DNA of 64,000 nucleotides from Muscardinus avellanarius (Eukaryota > Chordata > Mammalia > Rodentia > Gliridae), in the NCBI GenBank assembly GCA_963383645.1, contig OY726567.1, forward strand, positions 71,446,947 to 71,510,946. Direction: 5' to 3'. Both the position numbers and the translations under genes were made by a program. Positions 55,796 through 64,000 of this stretch are shown here, piece by piece. The notes under the pieces were generated by a model, which saw only the letters and a list, made by a program, of their open reading frames with translations, was not told the DNA's origin and searched no databases. Numbering within the stretch: the stretch's first letter is position 1; the number at the start of each line of letters is the position of its first letter.

Positions 55796-56254
55796 TTTAT
55801 TTATTTATTTAATTGTGGTAATCGGTATTGAACCTAGGGGCATTCTCTCTCTCAGGTACTTCCCAACCCTTTTTGGTTATTTTTGTGGTACTGGGGATGG
55901 AACCTAGGGGCATTGTACCTCTGAGCTACAACCCCCAGTCCTGTTTTTTGTTTTTTGTTTTTTTTAGTATTTTTATTTATTTATTTATTTTGAAACAGGG
56001 TCTCACTGAGTTAGGAAGGGCCTTGCTAAGTAGCTGAGGCTGTCCGCGAACCCCGATCATCCAGTCTCCGCCTCCCGAATGCGGAGATAACAAGCGTGCG
56101 CCACCACACCCGGCTTCTACCTTCAATTTTTACCCAGCCCTTTTTATTTTGACACAGGGTCTTGCTAAGTTGCTGACACTAGCCTTGAACCTGCGATTCT
56201 CTGGCCTCAGCATCCAAAGCACTGGGATTATAGGCATGTGCCACCACGCCCAAC
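55796..56254 (-). mobile_element. Nested minus SINE pair
   Basis: The outer copy (ID half 55796-55874, B1 half about 56130-56254) is interrupted at its linker by a complete minus copy (about 55880-56115). Confidence 0.83.
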
Positions 56255-57187
56255 AGTGAGCATCTTTAGAACCCTTCCCGGGATCCTGCGAGAATTCCCT
56301 GTGAGAATGCAGAGCATCACAGTGCAGGCTCTGGCCCACGATAAGCGTGAAATAAACATTGGCAGCCTTTCGCTACCGTCTCGCTGCCGGCTGCTACTCC
56401 TGGAGGAGGCCCACGCCTGCCAGGCCCAAGTCTCCAAAGAGTGCCAGGCCAAGAGAACAGACCAGAAGACAGCAATCCCGAGGGCTCCCCACTGAAGCCA
56501 CGGGGAGGACACCCACCCAGGCAAAACATGTTCAGGCGGCTGCCTGGAGCCAGGCTCCTAATGAATCAAGAGCATCCTCCAGCGGGGGCGAGCACTGCGG
56601 AGTGCCACGCTGTCCAACAAGGGGGGTGAATGTCTCCAGCGCCTGGGGATGCCAGGGTGGGCTGGGGCCCGGCCAGCACACCCACGGGACTCGGCAGACG
56701 ATGAGTGTGGCTGGGAAAGGAGGGGCCTCTGGCGTGTGACTAACATTGTTGGCACAGCCGCGCCAGCCTCTGGAATTACTGGAAGTCTACCCAGTTGCTA
56801 AATCCACAGACAACATTAGGATTTGCTAGAGCTGCTATTTGACAGCAGAGAATAACGCACCTAGATTTGTTCCACTTGAGAGGGCGCAGCGGCTGCCGCT
56901 TCAGTCTGCACTGACGCTTCGGCTTTCTGTGCCGAGGCGATGAGATGGGAAGGGGTGTGCAACCCACACGCTACGGACCCACGCGGCTGCCTCGTGTGCA
57001 GCGCAGAGGCCTAGGTCAGCGCGCACGTGTGCCAACCCACCGGCTGCCTTGTGGCCAGCTGGCTGGCCCTCAAGTCTGCTCCGTCTTCCTCTAAACCACT
57101 TCACAAGCTGTGCCTCACTGGGTTTCATAAAAAACCTGAAGGAAAGGCACTTCAAGCTCAGGAGAGAGGAACAGGAGAAATGGTTTG
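56255..57187. other. SINE-free intron block
   Basis: About 930 bp with an enhancer-like region at 56740-56945 listed separately. Open frames of up to 126 codons without homology. Confidence 0.52.
56740..56945. promoter_or_regulatory. Candidate conserved noncoding element
   Basis: About 200 bp of balanced composition: taacattgttggcacagcc, ctggaattactggaagtc, caacattaggatttgctag, gctatttgacagcagag, then a CpG-rich end (gcgcagcggctgccgcttca). It has the look of an enhancer element. No repeat was recognised. Confidence 0.36.
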
Positions 57188-57395
57188 CCATTTTTTTTTT
57201 TTTTTTTTTTAGTACTGGGATAGAACCTAGGAGCATTCTACCTGTAGGCTACACCCTCAGACATTTTTATTTTGAAACAATCTTGCTAAGTTGCTGAGTG
57301 TCTCACTAAATTGCCAAGGTTGGCCTTGAACCTGCATTCCTCCAGTCTCAGCCTCCCAAGTACTGATTACCAGTGTATACTACTATACCTGGCTT
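57188..57395 (-). mobile_element. Dimeric B1-ID SINE
   Basis: Minus copy with a T19 tail. The B1 end is diverged (ctactatacctggct). Confidence 0.85.
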
Positions 57396-57478
57396 CAAAG
57401 GTAAAACACTGATACTCATGACTATGGCTATGGCTATAAGTCAGTGCTTTACTGGAGAGGGAAGCCAGTGTAGTACAG

Positions 57479-57566
57479 AAAGAAAAAGAAAGAAAGGAAG
57501 GAAGGAAGGCAGGCAGGCAGGCAGGCAGAAAGGAAGGTAGGAAGGAAGGAAGGAAGGAAGGATGGA
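57479..57566. repeat. Compound tetranucleotide repeat
   Basis: GAAA, GGAA, GGCA, GGAA and GATG unit blocks in succession, almost entirely purine apart from the GGCA block. Confidence 0.95.
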
Positions 57567-58226
57567 TGCAAGAAGAAAAATAAATGAAAGATGTATGCAG
57601 GCGCCACTGCACCTGGATGGATCTCTTCTCCAGGACTCCACATATCTAGAGTGTAAAAGGAAATAAGAAAGTCTGGGAAGATCCCAGCCCATGGCCTCTG
57701 CTTGCTGAGAGGCATGGGGTGCTGGTCAGAGGAGATGACAAAACACTCCAAGAAAAATGCAGCAGCCCTGAGCCAGTAAGCTCATACAGAAACACGGAGC
57801 AAAGGTGCCTGGCTGACATGCTAGACGCACGTCTGGCCCAGCGGTTGCTTCTGCAATTTTCTAAAAGATACTTGTCTATGCCCTTCCACACACTGCTGCC
57901 CACAGGTCCCTGGCTGCCTCTGGAGCTGCGCGGGCCAAGGGGACAGGCCTGTTGCTTCACACTGCTGGCAGCAAAGGCAGGTCTCAGCAGATGCTCTGAC
58001 AGGAGTGTGCGCTCTCTCCTGAGCACAGATGTCAGTGCTGGCCCAGAAAAGGATGCTGATGGTAGAGAAGGCCCCGCGTGGCAGTGATGGGTGTCTCTCC
58101 AGAGACACCCAAGTGGACAGAGTGTGACTGAGAAACAGATGCCCTCCAGAGAAGGGGTTCCAGCAGACTCCCACTGCACAGGGACTGGTGTGTGGGGCGG
58201 CCCGGGAACCCAAGCGAGGGGTGTAC
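57567..58226. other. Intron downstream of exon A
   Basis: Unique DNA between a microsatellite and exon A. The minus frames of up to 177 codons are partly exon read-through. Confidence 0.55.
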
Positions 58227-58315
58227 CTGAGCGTGTCCACCTCCTCTCTGCAGAACGGGAAGTTTGGCTCGGCAGCGGGGGGCTGGGACTTAAGCATCTT
58301 CAGCTCCATCTCCAG
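58227..58315 (-). CDS. MAD1L1: MAD1L1 internal exon A (coiled coil, most upstream exon seen)
   Basis: This 89-bp exon encodes LEMELKMLKSQ, a variable stretch, then REEVDTLR with the last codon split (AG|G). The acceptor is a pyrimidine-rich tract ending in catag; the donor is CAG|gtacac. The reading frame starts in phase 0 and ends in phase 2, matching the first base of exon B. As I recall the human protein, both ends are nearly identical (MELKMLKSQ, and EE-DTLR followed by LKVEELEGE). The middle, PPAAEPNFPFC, differs and contains four prolines where human has mostly serine and glutamine, so the coiled coil is probably interrupted here. This is the segment before the Mad2-binding region, roughly human residues 470-500. 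A methionine inside the exon makes an open frame look as if it began here, but the exon is internal and has no start site. Confidence 0.93.
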
Positions 58316-58593
58316 CTATGAGAAAACACAAGGTAAAAGGTCAGCAAGCACGGGGATTCTGCAGGCCCTTGCCCAGCAACACCCAAGCATCCCTCTGGTA
58401 GGAGCCTAACCTTATGCTAAGAGGGGGGGCTGTTTTCCTGGGAATTCCAGAAGCCGAAAGCTCCAGGCCAGAAGGCATTCTAACCTGTACGAGCAAAGCC
58501 TTTTTTCTTTCTTAGCATTTGTGCCTTCAGATTAGTTATCAAGACACACAGTCCTTTTAGGAAGGCAGAGAAGAAATATCAAAATCTCTGTGG
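58316..58593. other. Intron upstream of exon A
   Basis: Unique DNA, starting with the exon A acceptor tract (pyrimidine-rich on the minus strand). Confidence 0.55.
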
Positions 58594-59003
58594 TAAGCTG
58601 GATGTGGTGGTACATACCAGTAAGCCCAGGATTTGGGAGGCAGAGACAGGAGAAGCACAGGTTTGAGGCCAGCCCCCCAAAACTTAGACCTTGTTCCAAA
58701 AGAAGAAAAGAAGCCTGGCATGGTGGTGCATGTCTGTAATCTCAGTACTTGGGAGGCTGAGACAGGAAGATCACAGGTTTGAGGCCAACCTCAGCAACTT
58801 AGCAAGACCCTATTTCAAAATCGAAAGAAAAAAAAAAAAGGCTGGGGTGCAGCTTGGAGGTAGAATGCTCCTGGGTTCAATCTCCAATACAAAAAAATAA
58901 ACAAAACAAAATAAAAAAAAGTGAAAGGGCTGGGGATGTAACTTGGAGGTAAAATGGCCCTAGGTTCAACCTCTAGTACCAGAAATAAAAATAAATAAAT
59001 AAT
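58594..59003 (+). mobile_element. Nested SINE pair
   Basis: The outer plus copy (58594-58709 and 58921-59003) holds a complete inner plus copy (58710-58915) in its linker. Confidence 0.87.
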
Positions 59004-59934
59004 CTCTGGGGCAAAAAAGGACACAGTAAGTTAAAAAAAAAACAACAACATTTTAAATTTACCACTATTGTGACTGAGCAGTATTTATTTTGCTTCTTGT
59101 GATTCCCCTACAGAACGCAGGAGCCGCCTGCCTGGACCTGCGCCGGCAGGCCTGGGTTGGTGGGGGGGTGGTCTGGAGCAGATGGGCAGAGCCAGACAGC
59201 TTGCAGGCTCCAGAGAGACGGGCACTGTCAATGGACAGCCACTGTCCAGAGGGCTTCCCAAGCACCAGGGCGCACACCACAGCCAGCCCTACTCCCGACG
59301 GTTGCATCCCTCCTTCCAACCAGACATGGGCGCACTCAGCAGACCCAGCGCTGCCAGTGCTGGCAGCTGTGAAAGCACACGAAGCCCGGCCAGGGATGTC
59401 AGGCAGCGTGGTCGCAGCTCAGGCCAGCCCTCGGGCCTCCTCATCTCCCATGCCCTGCCAGACCCGGCCCCTTGACCTTGACCTCCCAGACTCCAGAGCT
59501 AAACATGAAATAACCTTGTTTTCATGATAAAATCTCTGGCTTTGGGCACGTTGTCATACCACATAAGACGGCCAAGGGCTGTATGTTTTAACGTGATTCT
59601 GGCATCCATTCCTCGTCTGTTCACACGGACATTCACTAGCACGGCTCCTCTGGTGTGCATTCACGTGAACCACAGGATTGTGCAATCTTTGGCAGCTGTG
59701 GATACGGGGCACAGGGATCACTTCCAACGAGTCCTCCGTCCTTTCTCATCACTCTGTGTCATATCATATACTTTGCAGGTGTCTATATTCTGAGATCTGG
59801 CGGTTTCCCCTCATCTGGCTGTGTCTGATGCACGTTCCGTTCTGTTTATTAGGGGGGGGGGCAGCAAGGCAGCAAAGGACTTCTTTGTGACAACTTCACT
59901 CTACAGTAAGTGGCCTGTTTGGAATTCCTACCTC
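59004..59934. other. Unique intron block
   Basis: About 930 bp. GC-rich at first with a 145-codon plus frame of no known homology, then AT-moderate DNA. A G10 run sits near 59852-59861. No repeat family recognised. Confidence 0.5.
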
Positions 59935-60165
59935 AGACAGGCACCATGGCACATGCCTATACTCCCAGTACTGGGGAGGCTGAGACAGGAGGATTGCAGG
60001 TACGGGGCCAGCATCTGTAACCTCGTAAGACCCTCAGCAACTAAACAAGACCCTGTTTCAAAACAAAACAATGTGCTCGCTTCGGCAGCACATATACTAA
60101 AAACAAAACAAAATAAAAAGATCTGAAGATATAGAGGTAGAATGAACCTGGGTTCAATTTAAAAA
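59935..60165 (+). mobile_element. SINE carrying a U6 snRNA fragment in its linker
   Basis: Plus B1 half (59935-60060), A-rich linker, U6 fragment (60073-60102), more A-rich linker, then an ID half that stops at gggttcaattt. Confidence 0.88.
60073..60102 (+). pseudogene. U6 snRNA 5'-end fragment (30 nt)
   Basis: The first 30 bases of U6 snRNA match exactly: the 5' stem-loop gtgctcgcttcggcagcac and then atatactaaaa. It starts at U6 base 1 and stops about 77 bases short of the 3' end. No U6 promoter is present and it is not functional. Confidence 0.93.
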
Positions 60166-60541
60166 TAAGATTTCTATTTCTTCTCGAGTCTGTTGACGAA
60201 TAACTTTCTAGGAAAATATAACTTCTTTTGGTTGTTTTTATTTATTCAAAAGTGTAGAAATGCAGGAAGAAAAGTCTTCCCCAGCCTGAGGTTTTAGTTA
60301 AGGAAGCCCTTCCCTATATTAGAATTAAGGGAGTAGGATATAGAAATAGGGCATAATGTAGGATGTTAGAATATAAGGTTAGGATAAGAATGTAGCAGTT
60401 TGTGTAAGCAATGAATTGAGTAAACGGGGCGAACTTCTTTCTTCTGTTATAATCTGCTTAAAATCCTGGCTTCTGTATACTATGGCTTAGGCACCGGAGA
60501 TAGTGTGGCCTTTGTCTTAGATATGGGTGGTATGTAGAGAA
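60166..60541 (+). other. AT-rich sequence upstream of an LTR
   Basis: About 375 bp of AT-rich DNA that fits no SINE or L1 I recognise. It may be the end of a retroviral internal region or part of a longer LTR. No coding frame of note. Confidence 0.3.
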
Positions 60542-61032
60542 TGTTGGGAGCTTGTAAAAGTTTATCTGTCGGGCAAACATTTGCCAGCTAGGGGCGGCTC
60601 CTGAAGCACGGGCCCACATCCCCCATAGGGAAGATAAGGAGACCCTTGGCGGGCAATGACGTAGGGAGGCAGCTCTGTGAAACCATTTGCTATAATTCAA
60701 ATGTATGTGTGATTGCTTTTAAAATTATTGGTTGTACCTGTTTACCAGTTTATTTGATTGGATGTATCTTTGGCTATCTTTGGCGGGCTCTGACGGGCTC
60801 CTCTTTGGCGGGCTCTGACGTATGTACCCACTCCCTACTCCGGCGATAAAGTCAGAGCTGTCCGGAGGCTGGGGGTCGGCCCTCGACCGAACTCCCTCGA
60901 CTGGTGAGTGACGTCTGGGTTTCGACCCCTGGCTAGCCAGGAAAGAGCCGCAGCACAATAAACCCTGCTTGATATTACATCTCTTGTGTGTCCTTCATTA
61001 TTTGGGTCGGTGGGCGAATCTCGAACTCTTCA
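60542..61032 (+). mobile_element. Long terminal repeat (endogenous retrovirus-like)
   Basis: A 491-bp TG...CA unit starting tgttgggagc and ending gaactcttca. It has GGCGGGC/TGACG direct repeats, a weak TATA-like gataaa (60845), an AATAAA signal (60957-60962) and a following GT-rich stretch (cttgtgtgtcc), which gives U3-R-U5 order. Matching flanking duplications were not found. No coding region. Orientation is antisense to MAD1L1. Confidence 0.68.
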
Positions 61033-61047
61033 AAAGGAGCTGCTCTA

Positions 61048-61265
61048 AACTTGATGTGGTAGTACACACTTATAATCCCAGTACTTGGGAGGCTGAGACA
61101 AGAGTATCACAGGTCCAAAACCAGGCTCAGCAATTTAGTGAGTCCCTTAGCAACTTAGACCTTGTTTCAAAATAAAAAATAAAAAGCGTTGGGTATATAG
61201 ATCAGGGGTAGAAATGCCCCTAGATCTGGGGTTCAATCCCCAGTACCAAAAATTTAAAAATTAAG
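61048..61265 (+). mobile_element. Dimeric B1-ID SINE
   Basis: Plus copy (acttgatgtggtagtacaca to tcaatccccagtacc). Confidence 0.86.
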
Positions 61266-61424
61266 AAAAAAAAAAAAAACACGCAAAAGGGGTAAGAGCT
61301 AAGCCCTGGGCACAGGGCTCGAGAGCCTTCTCTGCACAGCCACACGGAAGCCACGGCGCAGAGGCCTGGACGCCCGCGTGCTCTCTCGCATCCCACGCCG
61401 GCAACTTCAAAGTAATGAGTCCTG

Positions 61425-62290
61425 CTTTTTATTTTGGGTGATGATGTCATTAATTTTTTACTAGAATCGTGAATAATTCATCTATTTTACTGGCGTCATT
61501 TCAAACAACAGGCATCGGAACTCATTCATTAGTTGCACTATTTTTGCTCTCGGATTAACTTTGTCCTTTATGGATTTCTAGCTTTTATCCTACTGAGATT
61601 TTTGTTCGAAGTTTTTTGTTGTTGTTGTTGGTGGTGGTGGTGGTGGGTTTTGTACTAGGGATATTTTTGTACCCAGGGGCATTCTACCTCCAAGCTACAC
61701 CTCCAGCCCTCTGAATTATTTTCTTTTATTTTTGTAAACAGAGTCTCACTAACCTGCAATCCTCCTGTCTCAGTCTCCCAAGTACTGGGATTGCAGGCGT
61801 GCGGCCACTGTGCGCGGCTGGGGTTTCTTTTGCTGCGTCTCTCTGACTTCTGCAGCTGGAGGTTAGTCCATGTATATTCATGGTTTCTTGTCCCGTGGTA
61901 TAAATTCTTAGACTGTGAATTTAGATGTTTCCACTGGCTCTGATGAGGAGTGCCTTCAATACAATTGTTTTCTAGATTCTATGCGCTTCTGAATTGCATT
62001 TCTTCTTTGAACCAAGAATTAAGACAAGAGTGTTTTGTTTTGTTTGGCTTTGTTTTGTTTCTGAGTTTCCAAGCATTAGCCCCTCTTTCTTTTTCTACTT
62101 TTGATCTCAGTTTCAAATTGCATGGCATTGCCATCAGAGAAGGCATTATTGGCTCCATTTATTTGGATTCACAAAGGTCTATAAAGGGTATAAAGCTTTA
62201 TTACCTAATATGTGACTAATCTCTGTGAATGTTTTCTACGAGCACTCTGTAAAGAGTGTATTCTCCAGTTCTGGGAAGAAGGAACACACA
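61425..62290 (-). mobile_element. L1 ORF2 fragment, antisense on plus strand
   Basis: Minus-strand L1. The plus strand shows antisense ORF2 words such as ctctgtgaatgttttctacg, aaagagtgtattctcc and gaattgcatttcttctttg. A minus SINE (61640-61822) interrupts it. Confidence 0.65.
61628..61822 (-). mobile_element. SINE, internally deleted
   Basis: Minus copy with a GTT/GGT repeat tail (about 61618-61646). Most of the B1 middle is lost (agtctcactaacctgcaatc). Confidence 0.78.
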
Positions 62291-62625
62291 TCTACACTTG
62301 CTACACCGTGGATTAGGAAGTTAAGTCCTGGGTTACTGGTGTCCGACAACTCCCCCCTACGACTCCGCATCCTGCAGGCTCCTGGACAGCAGCGCTGTAC
62401 CCGGGCACACCGAGTCCACCTGCGCCTCCAGCACTGAGACACGCCCACCCTGTTTTCTACAGCTCCTGAGGCCTGAATTCACACTTGGCCACCGTACAGA
62501 TGAGAGACTGCTTCTGTGTTTATGACTGCTGGATGGCCTTTGCAGCCTGCGTGTTTCAACTTTTCAGTTTTCTTTTGTAATTTACCAGAGTCATTTCCTT
62601 TTAGTAGAAGAGTTTAGTCCACGAA
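62291..62625. other. Unassigned intron segment
   Basis: Mixed composition, possibly further L1 remnant. No gene recognised. Confidence 0.35.
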
Positions 62626-62730
62626 ACAAGGTCTCATTATATCGCCCAGGTTGGCGTCGAACGTGCGATCCTCCTGTTTCAGCCTCACGAGTGCTAGGAT
62701 TACAGGCAGGTGTCATCACACCTGGCTATT
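62626..62730 (-). mobile_element. Old monomeric 7SL-derived SINE
   Basis: Reads acaaggtctcattatatcgc, ccaggttggcgtcgaacg and gtgtcatcacacctggc, without an ID half. Similar to the monomer at 18846. Confidence 0.65.
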
Positions 62731-62792
62731 CTCGCTCTCAGCCTAGATTTCATTTTCCTTTCTTTCCCCACCCCCTTTCCTTCTTCTTCCGT

Positions 62793-62975
62793 TTTTTGAG
62801 GGGCGGTTAAATGCAAGGGCATTCTACTTCTCAGCTACTCCCCTAGCCTTATTTTACTTTTTTGTTTGGTAACAGGGTCCTGTTAAGTTGCTGAGGCTAG
62901 CCTTGAAACTGTGATCCTCCTTTCTCATCCTCCCAAGCACTGGGATTACTGGCTCACACCACCATGCCTGGCTAG
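62793..62975 (-). mobile_element. Dimeric B1-ID SINE
   Basis: Minus copy, ID end gcaagggcattctacttctc, B1 end accaccatgcctggc. Confidence 0.82.
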
Positions 62976-63440
62976 CTCGTTATATTTTGATAAATGTGTG
63001 TATTTATTTCTGTGATAGTCTGCTCTTGTAGTTTCTGTTCTATAGTTTTGAAAACTACGCCTTTCTGTGGCGCTCTGCTCTTGTTGCCTGTTTTGTGTGT
63101 AGTCTCTTGACAGGTCAGTCTGTACTCGGTGCACAGGTTGCTTTGCTAACACTCGGCTCATATCACGCCCGTGCTTTCCTGAGTTAGCCTGGACTGATCC
63201 CATGTCCTGGTCAGTGTCTGACTCGAGGCGCCTCGGCGTGGAAGAGCATTCGAGCCAGTGGACGGAGAAGCCCGCCCTCTCCAGCATGGCCGGTATCATC
63301 CAGCCCCTGGAGAGCGGAGGGAACAAGGGGCGGAGGAGGCGAGGAGCCCCCTTCCTGCCGCGCAGCCTGAGCGGGGCCATCTCAGCTCGCCTCCTGCGTG
63401 CGGGTGGGGCTTCCCACCACCAGCTCCCCAGACCTCCGGC
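62976..63440. other. Unique intron segment with a CpG-dense stretch
   Basis: AT-rich at first, then GC- and CpG-rich from about 63215 to 63410 (gcgccgcctc-like words, cgaggcgcctcggcgtgg). Open frames of 94 and 79 codons there lack homology. Confidence 0.45.
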
Positions 63441-63635
63441 TTCAGACTCAGAATACATTTCTCCACTGGTTTTTCTTGGTCTCTAACTTGTAGATGAAGA
63501 TTGTGGAACTTGTGGGCCTCCATAATCACATGAGCCAATCCCATTGTAATCCAGCAGTCTGTCAATGCCTCTGGGTAGACAGATGGACAGACGGGTCACT
63601 TCTACTGGCTCTGCTCCTCTGGAGAATACGAGTAC
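63441..63635 (+). mobile_element. Ancient interspersed repeat
   Basis: Reads cttggtctctaacttgtaga, gggcctccataatcacatga and gagccaatccc, then gctctgctcctctggagaat. This is the form of a well-known old mammalian repeat whose exact family I cannot name. Confidence 0.5.
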
Positions 63636-63789
63636 AATTAAATTCACTCCAGCAACTGGACGCCGTATTTATACCCTGGAGCCTATGTGTTCATCTTTAG
63701 CTAGGAATGCTGAGAAGCCATTCTTAAGTTTTTCCACCTCTTCTATCTCAACACTGTCTACTAAACATATAAATCCCACATTAAAAAAA

Positions 63790-63972
63790 AAGGCTTAGTG
63801 CATACCTATCTTTCCAATATTTGGGAGGCTAAGACAGGAGAATCACAGGTTCTAGGCCAGCCTCTACAACTTAGCAAGGCCCTGTTTCAAAATGAACAGG
63901 GCTGAGGGTGGAGCTCAGAGGTAGAGAGCCCCTAGGTTCGACCCCCAGCACTAGTACAAATAAATAAATCAA
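63790..63972 (+). mobile_element. Dimeric B1-ID SINE
   Basis: Plus copy, B1 start shortened (ggcttagtgcatacctatct). ID half complete. Confidence 0.84.
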
Positions 63973-64000
63973 TCCTACACCACCAGAACATACGGCATTT

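Larger units (their letters stand above)
1..64000 (-). other. MAD1L1: MAD1L1 transcription unit, internal part
   Basis: Three exons in descending order on the minus strand, each flanked by AG/GT splice signals, place the whole window inside MAD1L1. Exon sizes are 89, 91 and 208 bp; the introns between them are about 9.5 and 19.4 kb. At least 28.9 kb of further intron lies downstream and 5.7 kb upstream. The human gene is likewise very large, with long introns. MAD1 is a nuclear-pore and kinetochore coiled-coil protein that recruits MAD2 for the spindle assembly checkpoint. The first exons and the C-terminal head exons are outside the window: I looked for the exon that should continue after residues KEVA and did not find it in 1-28936. 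No promoter, start codon or polyadenylation site of the gene is present. Confidence 0.93.

Noticed and set aside
60073..60102. A working U6 snRNA gene
   Set aside because: Only 30 of about 107 bases, no upstream pol III promoter elements and no T-run terminator in place.
1..64000. CRISPR array, operon or bacterial mobile system
   Set aside because: The repeats are interspersed SINEs with A tails and target duplications. The spliced gene and repeat families are mammalian.

Overview
This is mammalian nuclear DNA from the inside of one large gene. Three minus-strand exons (58227-58315, 48588-48678, 28937-29144) have consensus splice sites, join in frame, and encode the C-terminal coiled coil and Mad2-binding motif of the spindle-checkpoint protein MAD1 (MAD1L1). 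Everything else is intron. I found no other convincing protein-coding gene on either strand; the remaining open frames are short, lack homology I recognise, or run through repeats.

The repeats point to a rodent outside the mouse/rat/hamster group. The dominant SINE is a dimer: a 7SL-derived B1 left half, an A-rich linker, and a tRNA-like ID right half (B1-dID type, known from squirrels, dormice, beaver and some caviomorph relatives). I see about 75 copies and no B2 or B4. The copies do not match the squirrel right-half consensus I remember, so a dormouse, mountain beaver or similar lineage is possible; the species cannot be fixed from this window. Older repeats include L1 ORF2 fragments, MIR, an L2-like tail, MaLR LTR pieces and one TG...CA long terminal repeat.

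Layout. 1-28.9 kb is the intron downstream (3') of the last exon seen, with dense SINE clusters at 1.6-3.4, 5.3-6.0, 11.2-13.7, 17.2-23.1 and 25.9-27.1 kb. 28.9-29.1 kb is the Mad2-binding exon. 29.1-48.6 kb is an intron rich in single SINEs. 48.6-48.7 kb is the middle exon. 48.7-58.2 kb is an intron dominated by two decayed plus-strand L1 copies (50.1-54.4 kb) broken by SINEs. 58.2-58.3 kb is the most upstream exon. 58.3-64 kb is intron with a U6 snRNA fragment, an LTR and a minus-strand L1.

Between the repeat clusters lie SINE-poor, mostly GC-rich blocks. Many contain a short AT-rich island with ATTA/TAAT-type motifs, and these are candidate conserved noncoding or enhancer elements.

The most unusual features concern the SINEs. 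One subfamily has replaced the ID-type B box, kept a strong B1 B box and gained a short inverted repeat. The A-rich linker has repeatedly received other retro-insertions, including a 30-nt U6 snRNA 5' end and an unidentified piece that resembles an mRNA 3' end.
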